From Ampelocalamus luodianensis (lineage: Eukaryota; Streptophyta; Magnoliopsida; Poales; Poaceae): DNA of 64,000 bases. Position 1 is the stretch's first letter. Each line of letters begins with the position of its first letter. Location of the stretch: positions 23,132,875 to 23,196,874 of the forward strand of contig CM070623.1 of NCBI GenBank assembly GCA_036346255.1, in the 5' to 3' direction. Under the pieces are notes generated by a model. That model did no database searches, had not been told where the DNA came from, and worked only from the letters and a program-made list of their open reading frames with translations. Made by a program: the position numbers and the translations under genes. This document shows positions 23,520-36,013 of this stretch, piece after piece.

Positions 23520-26500
23520 CCGCTACTCGAGAAGAAAGAAGGAAAATCGCACGAAGGCGATCTTCTCGCCCCAAGTTGCCTCATCTTCGTAATGGTTTGA
23601 CCATCGAACCTTAAGGAACTTGATGACACGGTTCCTTGTTCTCCGCTCGATTCCTCAAGAATACGAACAGATGCTCATGTAGGTCAAATTCTCCCGCACA
23701 TCGAGAACCTCCAACGGAGTTTCTCGCTTGGGACACGGAGGCACTTCTTCGTGTGACACATGAAACACGCCATGCACACCTCAAGTGCACCGCAGCTCCA
23801 ACTCAGTATGCCACGGCCCCAACTCTCTCGACGATGCGATACGGCCCAACATAGCGAGGAGCCAACTTGCCCTTGATGCCAAAACGCTGATGGCCCTTCA
23901 AGGGTGAGACTTTGAGATACACAAAGTCATTGGGCTCAAAGCTCAACTCACGGCGACGACGATCTGCATAGCTCTTTGTCTGGACTGGGCCGTGCGCAGA
24001 TGCTCGCGATCAATCAGACTTGACTTTCGGCCTCATTGATCGAATCGGGCCGAAAATCGCCGCCACCGCCTCTCGACCAGTTCAATGGGGTTCTCGATCT
24101 TCTCCCATACAAAGCCTCAAATGGTGCCATGCCAAGACTAGCTCAAAGTCGTTGTTGTAGGAGAACTCAAGAAATGGTAGGCATTTCTCCCACTTCTTCC
24201 CATAGGAAAGAACACAAGCACTGAGCATATCTTCCAACACTTGGTTGACTCGCCCGTCCACCATCACCGAGGATGAAAGGTCAGATCGAAATGAAGGCGG
24301 GTCCCCATAGCCTCTGCGACTATGCCAAAACCGCGAGGTGAAAAGTGCACCACGATCGAAATAATCGCTTTCGTGACACCGTGAAGACTCACAATCCTCG
24401 AGACATAAAGTTCAGCCAAAGGCCCCACACGGCCGAGTCTTGACGGAAGGAAATGTGCCACTTTAGTCAACCGGTCAATCACGACCCAAATAGCATCATT
24501 CCCCGACGAGCGGGCAATCCGGTGATGAAGTCCATGCCAACGGAATCCCACTTCCACTCGCACCGCAAAGGTCAAGAAGACCGCCGACGCCGATGCTCGG
24601 CCTTCACATCGGCAAAGACACGCCGCACTCGCAACGAACTTGGCAATCTCGCGCTTCATTCGGGTCCACTGATCTCTCGACGAAGGTCCCGATACATCTT
24701 GGTAACCCCGGATGAATAGACAAAGGAGAATCATGGGCTTCATGAGAATCAAATTCCGCAATTCCATGACCTTAGGAACCACAAGACGCGCCCAAACCAC
24801 ACAACGCCATGTTCGCCCTCGAAAAGCACTTGGCTATCCCATCCTTGATGTTCTCGCTGATTTGGCTCACACCAACATCTCGTCTGTTGCAGCGCTTGAT
24901 TTGGTCCACCAAGGTTGGTTGCACAACCATTGTAGCAAGAGAACCGTGCTCGACCAAACCCAAATTGAGGCGCTGGAATTATGAATGAGGGTAGGTCGCT
25001 CTTGGAGCATCAACATGTTGCAATACACCTTCCGATCGAGTGCATCCGCAACGACATTGGCCTTGCCCTGATGGTACCGAATACCCATGTCATAGTCCTT
25101 GATCAATTCCAACCATCTTCTTTGCCTCGAGGTTCGATCCGGTGGGTGAACAAGTATTTCAAGCTCTTGTGGTCGAATACACATCACAACGGTTACCAAT
25201 CGATAATGCCGCCAAATCTTGAGTGCATGGACCACAGCTAGCCTAACTCCAAGTCATGAGTAGGATAGTTGAGTTCATGAGGCCTCAATCGCCGCGATGC
25301 ATAGGCCACAACCTTGCCCTCCCGCATAAGAACACAACCAAGACCACGACGAGAAGCATCACAATAGATATCAAAACTCTTGTGAATATCGTGAGAACAA
25401 GCACTGGGCTGAGGTCAACCGCTTCTTGAGTTCCCGAAAACTCACATCACAAGCAATGACCACTCAAACTTCCCTGTCTTTCTTGAGCGCTTCGGTCATA
25501 GGCTTTGCAATCTTGGAGAAATTCTCGATGAAGCGCGATAGTAGCCACCAAACTAAGAAAACAACGCACATCGGTGACCGACTTGGCCGACCCAAGAGAG
25601 TACGCCACCGACCTTGCTAGGATCCACACCACACCTCGCTGAAAGAACATGGCCTAAGAATGCCACTTCCTCAACCGCACTGCACTTGCTGAATTTGGCA
25701 TACAACCGTGCTCACGCAGCTTGCCCAACACAAGTCAAGATGCTCAAGATGTTCTTCTTCACTCTTGGAGTAGATGAGGATATCATCGATGAATACCACC
25801 ACAAACCTATCCAAATACTCCATGAATACGAGTTCATTAGGTTCATGAATAAAGCAGAGCATTAGTCAAACCAAAAGACATGACGGTGTACTCGTAAAGA
25901 CCATAACGAGTAGCGAAGGCCGCCTTAGGAATATCCTCGCCCCGATCCCGACTTGATGATATCCTAGTCTCAAGTCAATCTTGAGAAGACTCGTGTTCGG
26001 CCAACCGATCAAGAGATCATCAATCCGGGCAAAGGATACTTGTTCTTTACCGCCACCTCATTAAGCTTGACGGTAATCAACACACATGCGCAAGGTCTTG
26101 TCCTTCTTCTTCACAAAGATAATCGACAACCCCAAGGAGATGAGCTAGGATGGATAAAACCCTTCTCTTGCAGCTCACCCAGCTGCTTCTTTAGCTCCTC
26201 CAACTCATTAGGAGGCATGCGATACGCCTCTTAGAAATAGGGCGCACGGCAGCAACTCTATCACGAACTCCGATCTCGAACAGTGGCATGCCGTGCAAGT
26301 CTTCGAAAGACATCCACGAACTCACATACTGTGGGAACATCCTGGATCTCCAATGCCGCTTTGCTTCAAGGACATAAAGATGGGGTTCTCGCAATCGCGG
26401 TGAAAACCCAACCTGCTCACCAAGGATCGTGAGGTAGACAATCTTCCGCACAATCGATTTGCCCCAAGTGTTGGGACAACCAATCCATGCCAAGAATCAC

Positions 26501-26700
26501 ATCCAAGCGCGCGAGTCGAGTAGGATAAGATTCGCCAAGAATCCCACTCTTCGATGTGGATAGGAACATCCCAAGATACTTGGTCGGGCTCATTTCCAAC
26601 CCGAGAGCGAATCAGCAGTGGAATCCCAAAGGAACACAAGAAGTCCACAATCAACAAAGAAAAGACCTCGAAATAAAAGAATGCGGCCCAGAGTCAAATA
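23520..26700 (-). pseudogene. Tekay-like pol: protease, RT, RNase H, integrase, chromodomain (many frameshifts)
   Basis: The order on the minus strand is as follows. Protease has DSG near 26690 and DVILGMDWLSQH near 26510. RT has FIDDILIYSKSEEEH at about 25800-25760, then an FIENFSK-like region near 25520. RNase H/connection has VHALKIWRHY and ELIKDYDMGIRYHQGKANVVADAL, 25235-24990. The integrase core has DAIWVVIDRLTKVAHFLPSR near 24490. A chromodomain-like stretch (RVIKFLKVRWSNHYEDEATW) lies at 23640-23560. Each piece sits in a different frame, with at least a dozen shifts. The gene would replicate and integrate the element; as read it cannot. The shifts cluster where CAG/CTG is depleted, so the true gene may be much more intact. 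Confidence 0.85.
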
Positions 26701-26719
26701 AAATCAGAGCAGACGCAAA

Positions 26720-27809
26720 TTAACAAGGAGCGCACCCAACACCACGCCGGCGCCTCTGTGCCTCCTCACCGAGATGTGGTTGACTCGCCGCCCCCAAGCC
26801 CGGGTCTTCGGGTCGATGGTGACCACTCACTTGCCCGCCCTCCATTAGGACGAGGGGCTGCTCCAGCTTCTTAGGACAACTACTCGCGTAGTGGCCCTTG
26901 TTGTGGCGAGAGAAGCGGTGACGCCGGCCGCGGGGTTGCGGGAACACCGCTGCTGGTCGCAGCGCGACGTGGCGATTCACGGCCGGCGGAGGATGTGGAG
27001 CTGGTGCCAAGACCTCGGCGGTGGTGAAGCCAAAGAACGGGCCACCGGCAGCCCAACTCGGGACTAACGAGGCCGCCTGCGCGCATCGGGCCTCCCACTT
27101 GCGCTATGGACTCGCCAGCGCTCGCCTTGTGTTCGGCGATGATGGCCTTGTCCACCAAGGTCCGAAGTTGGGAAGTCCACAATAGAGAGCTTGTCCCAAG
27201 CTCCTCGCACAAACCCTCCATGAACTTCTCCCGCTGGCCTCATCGGTGGCCACCTCGGTAGGAGCGCACTCGCCAAATGGTTGAACTCATGGAGGTACTC
27301 ATCACGATTTGCGCCTGCTTGAGCGCAAGGAACTCCTTCTTCTTCACTTCATCAGCCGGTGGGGACATGGGCCCGACGGAAGGTCGACCGAACTCCTCCC
27401 ACGAGACCACGTGTCCCACGGCCGCATGGCGAGGAAGTTCTCCCACCATGAGAGTGCCGCACCCTCCACCGATGGGATGCGGTGCGCCCGCCTCCGCTCC
27501 CGCATCGAGAAACGCTGAGCTTCCACTCAATCGACGCAGCCGATCCGTCGCGCCCAAGGGATCTCTGACCGAGAAGGTAGGAGGCTGCGCGACGGAGGAA
27601 CTCCGCAAGCCCCCACGAGTCCGTGTCCACCACCTCCGCATCCGGAGGCACCGAGGGAGTGGAGGTGTTCTGGCGATGACCTCCAAGACCATGGTCCTCC
27701 GAACGACATGCTCGATTTGCATGAGGACTTCCGCCATGGTCTGAGGAGGGGGAAGCTCCTCATCGGGACTACCCGGCTGATTTCGACCACTACGGGTCCC
27801 TCCAGCCAT
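26720..27809 (-). pseudogene. Tekay-like gag, frameshifted
   Basis: It starts MAGGTRSGRNQPGSPDEELP at 27809 and continues with PPPQTMAEVLMQIEHVVR, the same opening as the gag of the plus-strand chromovirus at 56340 (ELPPPPSMADVLMQIERNR). The central capsid-like region is scattered over several frames (27650-27060): WEEFGR, EFLALKQ and LVDKAIIAEHKASA are recognisable. A cysteine/histidine stretch ending in GHYASSCPK (about 26900) is the remains of a CCHC zinc knuckle. The protein would form the virus-like particle. Length fits a normal gag. Frameshifts are frequent, as in the neighbouring pol. Confidence 0.75.
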
Positions 27810-28399
27810 CCTGTTTCACTAAGACAAGTTAGATACAGTTCAAGACCCAAGAGCACAGAAATCCAAACTTAATTGAAATGACCAAAGAATAGCCACAAGA
27901 GAACATGAGACCATAAGTCACCGAATCAACTCTCCGAAACGACTAACCCGTATGGAAGAACGAGCAATCGTTTGCGAAGACTCAAAATTTCAGCACTAAT
28001 TTCTAGCTCAAAACAGTCCAAAAATCAAGGTATAACCACCTAATAGAGTATAGGCATTTAGCTAATTTCATATCACTTCTTACCCTTTTATCCCCACAAG
28101 TTTTAGTTGTATTTACCTCTCACTTCCTACCTTAATTACTCACCACTAGCTAGCTGTCCAAATTTCTTTCTCCATGCTCTCATGGTTCTCCCAAAACCAA
28201 GTTAATCGATAGAGGCTAATTTTTCAAAGGAAGAGAGGAACAACTTTTTCAAACTTAAGTGAGGGTAAGGTGAGATGAGCAAGCTAAGATAGGCAAGGAG
28301 TAAAATTAGGGAACTTACTTAAGTTTTCATAAACTATTTGAAAGTAAGTTTTCAAAATATCCTAAAGGCGACCAAGCTAGGGGTTTCTACGGTCAGTAT
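27810..28399 (-). other. Leader between primer site and gag of the nested Tekay-like element
   Basis: AT-rich untranslated leader of about 600 bp without coding signal. CAG/CTG are present at ordinary density here, unlike in the gag-pol region to its left. Confidence 0.6.
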
Positions 28400-28412
28400 G
28401 GCTCTGATACCA
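28400..28412 (-). other. Primer-binding site (tRNA-iMet)
   Basis: The minus strand reads TGGTATCAGAGCC four bases inside the 5' LTR end. Confidence 0.9.
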
Positions 28413-28416
28413 ACTT

Positions 28417-31400
28417 TGTGAGGACAAGGAATATTTAACTAGTAACACTTAACCTCCAAATGGTTCTAGCGTTACTAATTAAACATTCTAAGCCTCGATG
28501 GACATATGCTTCCCAGAATTGCAGCATATGTACATCATCACAAAATTACACATCAATTCCATACACATACATCACTAAGTTCAACAACGACATACATAAA
28601 GTAAAGTTATTACAAAAGAGAGCCGACCGCCAAATAGAACAATATACAAGAATGACAATGAAGCAAAAAGCGCCATAAGATGGCTAGAACAAAAGTCGAC
28701 CGGTTAGCCACACACCCACAAGGCAACCGATCGGGCCGCTAAGCTAGTCGCCCATAAGCTACCACAACACACTCACAAAAGTGAGGCCCCTGCTCACCTT
28801 CTTCCTCTGCAACAAAACAATTAGCGTAGCAACCGAGTACAAAGATTGTCTTTGTACCCGCAAGATCGACGTGTGGAATAGCAGCATCTATTCATAAACT
28901 ACGTGCAAGCTTATTTAGGTGGAGGTTGTATGTCTCATTTTGCATGAAGCCAAGTTTATTTGCAATCAGTAATACATTTAAAAGCAAGTTTGCAAATCTA
29001 TTTTGTTATCAAAGTAATAGTAAGTAAAGATACATACAAGTAACCACTGGAAGTGACTATCCCAATAGTCACAACAACATAGCACTAATCCCGATTCGTA
29101 CTCACCCATCAAGTTTTAATTTAAAAGGTTGTAGTCTAACTCTTGAAAGACCTTGCTAAGCGTGTCCATAACCTAGACGAGGCTATTCGAATAGTTTTAA
29201 CCTCGCAGGGTGTACCAATGTACCCACACTTCAGATCGCCTTCAAGCCACAAGCACACTACCGAAGGTATGCCGGCACGGCTAAGTCCTACGAGACATTT
29301 CCAATCTTGTGTATTAACTACGAGCCGCTCATATGGATAGAAACCCATATGCTTACATTGCAAGCCGAAAGACAACAAATCCCATCACGGTGAAGTCTTT
29401 CTGACACTACAATGCTCCCAACACCATCCCTCCCGCGACTCCTGCGACTGAGCCAATACACGCCAAAGTACTAAGTCAAGAGAGGTCCCATACCCTCTAA
29501 TGTGGTTAGCACGCTAAAATGCTTGGTTTAGTGTAACAAGATGTTCGGTCCTTGTTGACTAAGGCACCATTCCAGTCACACCCGAAAATCACACCATCTT
29601 ACCATTGTGCCCAAGTCTAAATCATTTTGTTTTCAGTTTTAGTTTTCATAAGTAGACATGGCACAAGGTGGAAATCATAATTCATAATAAGTTTTAGGTG
29701 ATCAAGGTTATCGACAAGTCGATAACCGCCATTTCTACCGAAACTAAGCATGGCTAAGCAATTAATTCGCAACTACTAAGTGACAAGAGCCCATCCATGA
29801 ACTCTAAATCACAGCAAGTAACCTAGGCTCATGGTAGTAGAGGATAATCATTTGCTAAGGAAATGCATCTACTAGGCCAACTACTAACACAAAGTAGCAA
29901 TGCATACATAGAATTTGTAATCAACATAAATACTTAAAATACTGGGATTAACATGATCAAACTGCTTGCTCGCTTGTCGTTGCTCAATTTGTTATGAGGG
30001 TCGTTTCTGGTTACCGCAAATGTCGAACCCTAAGCGAAAGGCAAAAAGAACCAAGAACAACCAATAAGACGAGCAACACTTAAACAAAAGAACAAGCAAA
30101 ATTTATCCAAATGCGACGAAATTTATACACAAGGTAGAATACGAATACACCTAGACATAGAAACTGGAAAAAAAACCTAATTTGGATTTGTGGTGCAAAA
30201 GATATTACCTAAAACCCATTTTCTACCATAATTAGCACTGTAGCAAAAATATTTTCTAGAAAGATTTTGAAGCTGAAATTTTTATGGTAGCTACCTACTG
30301 GTATAGTGGTAACCCATATAAAATTTCAGGTCATTTGGAGTTAAAATAATTTAGTTATGATTTTTCTAAGTTATAAATCTAGCATATATCATTTCTCAGG
30401 AACATGAATAAAGACAAAGCCTAGATCAAATTAAAGCATGTCTACAGGCCAAATTTACCAGGTTGAGTTTGCTCAGTTTGCAACTACAGCGAGGAAGTTA
30501 TGTGTTTTACAAATTTTTCCATGAATTTCTAGACATCATCTTTCATTAAACAAGATCATGCTGTTTAAATCATTTTCTGCTACAAAACTGGGCCTAATTC
30601 CATTCTCAGATTAAAATTCATACTATAACAAAGCTACAGCAACTGGAATCATTCAAAAAGGAGTTAAAATGACAAAGATATGCACTTAAGAAATTTGAAA
30701 CAATAAAAGACTTAGGAAACTTTGAGCTCTCGGGAGGTCCAAACGAACTGGAAGACAAAGGAGAGGTCGTGGGCCGTTAGATCAAGGTCTGACGGCTACG
30801 AGCCTCGAAGCACAGCGCGCACAAGACCTCCTCCCGCACTGGGGAGGTCTGGATCGTTGAGATCTGATCCAACGATCACGACCAGTGCGTGCACAGCGCA
30901 CGCAAGGAGGTCTACGCGCCTAACAGAGGTCGTGACCGTCAGGTTGAGATCTGGCGGTCCCGAGCACTAGGGGAGGTCCTAAGGCTTTAAATCCAAGGAA
31001 AGAGGTCGGGACGGTCAGGATCTCACGGAGGAGGTCCCAACGGTCTAGATCTCCAGAGAGAGGTCCTACGGCTAAATCCACAGAGGGAGGTCTAACCCGT
31101 TAGATCTAAATCTAACGGTTTAGACCAGAGGAGGAGGTCCTAACGCTACGGATCCAAAGGAGGAGGTCCTAGACGGTCAAGATCTCCAGAGGGAGGTCTT
31201 GATCGGCTGGGATTGACACGAGGAGGTCTTGGATGACCAAGATCTTCTCGGGGAGGTCCTAAGCGATAGTGTTTTAACGGGAGGAGATCTGGACGGTTCA
31301 GATTAGACCTAGGGAGGTCTTGAACGGTCCAGAACAACGCGGAGGGAGGTCCTGAGACTAAAGACTTACAAATAAAACCTAACGCTCAGATCTAAAGCCG

Positions 31401-33630
31401 GGGAGGTCGCGAACGGCTAGGATTGAGCCTAGGAGGTCTGAGCGGGGGTTTTCTTTGTAAAAGGCCAGAGGTGGCTTTTACAAAGAGGACTCGAGGGTGG
31501 TCTTTGCAAAATGACCAAGGGAGGTCTTTGTAAAGAGGACCTCTAAGAGGTCCGAGAGGGTGGTTTTGACAACACGACAAGGGTGGTCTTTTACAAAGAA
31601 GACCTCGGGAGTGGCTCAGAGGTGGTCTTTGCAAAAGGACCGAGGGAGGTCTTATACTAAAAGATTTTCATGGAAAGATCTAAAGGTCCAGATCTAAACT
31701 TGGGGAGGTCTAGACGGTCACGAAGAACCCGAGGAGGTCCAAGGGGTCATAAAGGCGCGGACCTCCGGACTTTAATTCTAGGCCTAAGGCCCTCAAGACA
31801 ATGACACAATGCAAGACAAATCAGGACAAGATTAATGCGCCCAATGATTAGTAATAAATGGGGCATTAATGCTGTCCTAAGAAAATGACGAAACCGGGAG
31901 TTTGCACCGGCAAAACTCCCGAGCGCGATTAACCGCTTGCCGCCGGTGATGGAGACCTCGCCGGCGTAAACCAAGGGCATGGTTGGATTCCAAATAACGT
32001 CAGGAACCCAAAGGACGTGCTCTCGACGGTGGCGACGCCGTAACGCCACGAGCCGGAGAGGGTGGTAATTAGGTTTTCGGCAAAACCGACAAACACTAAA
32101 AAGGCTTGCTACGCTTTAATCTAGCTAAGCCCCGAGCTAAAAGGACTAACGAGGACTCACCAGGGCCAAGGTGAGGTCCAGAGGAACTCGGAGGAGAGGT
32201 CGATGCCGAAAGAGGTGCTCTGGTGACGGTGGTGCTCGCCGGAGTTGGGGAAGGCGACCAGCACGACTCCGAAAATAGGTTCCCCGAATCGTCCACATCT
32301 GTGGAGGTTAAACAACACAAGTTAGGGAGACTTGAGCTGACCAAGAGAGCAAAGTGACAGCCAAAAAGGTAATAAAGAACCACTGGAGCCCGGAGGTGGT
32401 CTTGGGGAGCTCCAAAAGTGACAATGGAGGTTTCGGGGTGGTGCTCTTGGGGGTTTGAGTTTGAGGACCAACTCAACTGAGGGAGCTCAAGCACAGCCAA
32501 GAACGAAAGGAAAAGGAGAGGAAGTTTTCAGGCTATGTATAGCCTGGGAGCTTGGAAAGGGCTAGGGCCACCTACTGTGAGCAAGAACCATGCCCCGCCA
32601 ACAAAGACGCACGAGGACAAGTGGCGGGCGGTGAACACTTTGAGGTTAAAGTCGACTAGCAATAAATGCATGTCGCAGAAAGAGCCGTTGACAAGAGGCA
32701 AAGGTGACATCTCACCGCCTCTAACTCGCTCGACTTAACACACGCATGAGGTGCGAAATTTCATGGCGGGCAGACCTCAGGGAGGTCGTGAGGAAGAAAC
32801 ACAGCGCTAAGGAGGTCCTGGACGTCCCAGATTTGCTTGGGGTGGTCCTGGGCGTCCGAGAATCGCCGAGGTGGGGAGGTCTTGCGCGGGCGAGGAGGTC
32901 CTGGGAGGTCGTGAGCCACGCGATGGGTATCCCACGGCTTGGACCACCCCAAAGCGCTGAGGGCGCTCAAGAGCTCCTCGGATCAGGGGAGGTCGTGAGC
33001 ATTGGATTGAGATCCAATGGCTCAGCTTGCGCGCGCAAAAGTTTGAGCCCGAGTGCGGCGCTGGCGACGTGGTCCAACCAAGTCGGTTGAGTTGGGCTCG
33101 GGTCCGAGCCCGAGTCTGACTCAACCAGATTTAGCCTTTCTGGTTTTAGAAGGAGCTGCTCCTTGGAGAATTGTTTGAGGCAGCAAACCGACTCAAAAAA
33201 TTATAAAATTTTTACAGGAGCTGGCTAGCCGGGTGATCGACCTTGCATAATTTTTGCAGAGGTTTTTATGCTATACGTTTTCCTCCAAAAATTCCACAAG
33301 GTGCTGGTCCACAGTTGACCAGATTTTGAATAGGGTTGACTGGCCTCCAAAAATATTCAAACAATCTCTACAAATGGTGAAATTTTTCAGAGGAGCCCCC
33401 AGCCAACCCAGGAATTTAGGAAAACTATTTCCAGGAGATTATCGCAAGATGAAACAAGAATGTTTTAGAAGAATAAGATGTAGGTCGAAATGACTTGTGA
33501 TTTTTGTATTCCCATAATCTCTTTACAACAATTGTCCAAAGCATACGGGAAATACAAGAGTTAAGAAAAAGTTTTAATTTCTACTCATTTTCTTACATTT
33601 GAAACACAGGCTCAAAATTGGGATGTTACA
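28417..33630 (-). repeat. 5' LTR of the nested Tekay-like element
   Basis: 5214 bp and colinear with 18269-23484 throughout. Differences are mostly small rewrites at CAG/CTG (for example AACTGG at 30746-30751 against AATCG at 20599-20603) and go in both directions between the copies. It has the same GAGGTC-rich block (30735-31750) and the same 134-codon frame (32096-32500). Confidence 0.93.
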
Positions 33631-33635
33631 GTATC
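33631..33635 (+). repeat. Target-site duplication, right copy (GTATC)
   Basis: Matches 18264-18268 and restores continuity of the outer element's RT region. Confidence 0.9.
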
Positions 33636-34671
33636 CACTCCTCAAATCAATTTTGGATAATATAACAGCACCACTAAGTTCATCGAGCATATCATCTAAC
33701 CTCGGAATAGGATGACGATATCTAACAGTGATATTGTTAATGGCACGACAATCAACACATATTCTCCATGTACCATCTTTCTTAGGAACAAGAATTACAG
33801 GAACAGTGCAAGGACTAAGACTTTCGCGTACATACCCTTTCTCAAGTAGCCCTTGCACTTGGCGGTGAATTTCTTTGGTCTCCTCCGGACTGGTACGGTA
33901 TGGTGGACGGTTTGGAAGTGATGCACCGGGTACTAAATCAATTTGATGCTCTATTCCGCGCAATGGCGGAAGTCCCGCTGGTATCTCCTCCAGAAACACA
34001 TCCTCAAATGCCTGCAAAAGAGAGGAAACAGCACTAGGAAGAGAGGTTAAGTCGTTAGTTGAAAGCAAAACAGTTGCATCTTTGTACACAAGTACAAAGT
34101 GCATCTTTGATGGGTCATTGCTCACATCTCTCACATCTGATTTTGTGGCTAACATAATCAACCCTCCCTCATTCTTACCTTTTCCTATCATATTTGGCTT
34201 GTGGCTCTCACTCACCGATGTGTGGAAATCACTCTTTTCTTTCTTTTTACTCTCATTTTCGGCAAGCTTCTTTTGCTGAAATTCGGCATATATTTGAGTA
34301 GGAGTCATTGGATTAAGCTCCTTTGTCTTCCCCTTCCACTTAAAAGCATATCTATTAGAACGGCCATCATGTTGCACACTTCTATCATATTGCCACGACC
34401 TTCCCAATAGCAGATGATACACAATCATAGGCACCACATCACACTCAACGGTGTCCTCATAATCACCAATCTTAAAAGTAACATGCACCACATACTGAAC
34501 CTTCACATCCCCACATTCGCTAAACCATTGCGCATGATATGGACGTGGATGTTTCAGCTTCTTTAAACCAAGCTTCTCACACAATTCAACACTAGCCAAG
34601 TTATGACAACTACCTCCATGAATAATAAGTTTGATTACCTTGTTGTTTACCTTGGCTTGTGTTTGAAACAA
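33631..34671 (-). pseudogene. Outer gypsy pol, upstream part: protease and first half of RT
   Basis: From 34671 the frame reads a retropepsin-like region (LIIHGGSCHNLASVELCEKL, where the family has D-S/T-G, so the catalytic Asp appears replaced by His). It continues through LLGRSWQYDR and a linker (TPTQIYAEFQQKK) into RT: FEDVFLEEIPAGLPPLRGIEHQIDL, then GYVRESLSPCTVPVILVPKKDG, WRICVDCRAINNITV and SKIDLRSGY. Homology ends abruptly at 33631, the border of the nested element, and resumes at 18268. The frame is open for about 350 codons and is the best preserved part of the outer element. It is interrupted by insertion rather than decayed. Confidence 0.87.
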
Positions 34672-34680
34672 GTTGAATCA

Positions 34681-35940
34681 CTACAAATGTGCATCTCCTT
34701 CTTGTGCAAGCATGCTCAAATTTTTAGTGACAACTAGTGCCTCTCCCATTTCATAACTCAACACATCAATCTCATCATCGTCATCAGATGCATTTTCATG
34801 ACTGGGTTCAACCTCATCTTCACTTGCGGATTCAAACTCTCTATCTTCTGTCACAAGTATGACTTGGTTGTTAGGACACTCCCTAGCTATGTGCCCACGC
34901 CCCCAAACACTTGAAGCATTGAATTTCCCTACTCTTTGCTGTAGTATTAATTGAAGATGTAGGGGATGGAGCCACCTTCTTCTCACTTGATGCAGGTGCT
35001 GATTTTGCAATCGAGAAAGAATGAGCATTAGTATTTGAACTAGTACTAGCTGAAGATGCACCTCGTCCCAAACTGAAGCGTGCTTTGGTGGGATTAGATG
35101 AAGATGATGGAGCTTTCAAGTTGAAAGATGTTGTCCTAGGTGCTGGTTTCATGTCTTTTAGTAACTATTTCTTCGCCTTTGTCGCTTGATGCACCAAGTC
35201 AACAACAGTACTGTAGGGCTGATATTGCACTATGCGTTTAATGTTTTTATTTAGGCCAAACAGAAAACGCGCAAGTATTTGCTCTTCATTTTTGTGCACA
35301 TGTGCCCTAATCATAGCTTGCTCCATCTCCTTGTAGTATTCCTCCACCGAACGACCTCCCTGCCACAAATTCTTGAGCTCCCATGTGAGATATGCATCTG
35401 GATCGGAAGCACCTTCAAATTTGGGAATATTGAACTTGAGCTTCCCAAATTTTTCCTCCACGTGCTGCTCATCATGACAACGGCCATGGCCTTGGTAGTT
35501 ATCATTGTGGTGTAACCAAATGTCGTCGCCGAAGTCCTCAATGTTTGCAGCACCGCCACGTCTACGGCCACGCCCACGCCAACGGCCTCTCCCTTGGCCA
35601 TGGTCAGCACCCAAAACACCACCCCACGCCCGGGAAAGGTTGGTCGAACCGCGTTGGTAGCGACTCGACCCGCTTGAGCTTCTCTAGCGAATCGTGCAGC
35701 CCTCTCCTCATCGGTCTCATCAAGCTCAATGCCTTCTTCTGGGACACCAACTGGACCCTCTAGTATCTCCCTCCTCAAGACGCTCATATTGTCATTCAAC
35801 TGAGTGTTGAAATCATTCGTGAGCTTCTCAAGGTCAGCTTGTGTAACATATGCTGGTTCTCCTTCTTTCCCTGACATGGTTAGGGCAAACAAAGAAAAAC
35901 TATATATGTGGATGTGGATGTTTTTATTTGTGGAAATCAC
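34681..35940 (-). pseudogene. Outer gypsy gag with CCHC knuckle, frameshifted and internally shortened
   Basis: The likely start is MSGKEGEPAYVTQADLEKL (near 35877; the longer frame begins at 35940). A charged region follows (IELDETDEERAARFAREAQAG), then in another frame an R/G-rich stretch, FGKLKFNIPKFEGASDPDAY, SVEEYYKEMEQAMIRAHVHK and FLFGLNKNIKRIVQYQPY. The usual capsid core between LTW and the EEYYKEME motif is missing, consistent with an internal deletion of roughly 80 residues around 35370. The zinc knuckle (CFKCLGAWAHS...CPNN) near 34910-34870 is split by a frameshift. The C-terminal part is acidic. Confidence 0.75.
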
Positions 35941-36008
35941 TCAATCTCACCTTCTCTTACCGACCGAAGTTCTTATGCATCCTTGATGGAATTGAAGAGC
36001 TACACGCA
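35941..36008 (-). other. Leader of the outer gypsy element adjoining the copia insertion
   Basis: Short untranslated sequence upstream of gag. It ends at the copia target duplication, and the other side continues at 48251. Confidence 0.5.
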
Positions 36009-36013
36009 CTTTG
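36009..36013 (+). repeat. Target-site duplication of the copia element, left copy (CTTTG)
   Basis: CTTTG precedes the LTR start at 36014 and recurs at 48246-48250. Confidence 0.9.

Larger units (their letters stand above)
18269..33630 (-). mobile_element. Complete Tekay/Del-like Ty3/gypsy chromovirus nested in another gypsy pol
   Basis: A 15.4-kb element on the minus strand with two 5.2-kb LTRs, a 5-bp TSD (GTATC), a tRNA-Met primer site, a purine tract, and a gag-pol region with a C-terminal chromodomain. It interrupts the outer element's RT between the LRSGY and HQIK motifs. The LTRs are identical over long stretches (for example 20041-20470 against 30181-30600 apart from single bases), so insertion is recent. 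The internal genes are nonetheless full of frameshifts; many fall in a region strikingly poor in CAG/CTG and may be read errors rather than decay. Confidence 0.92.
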
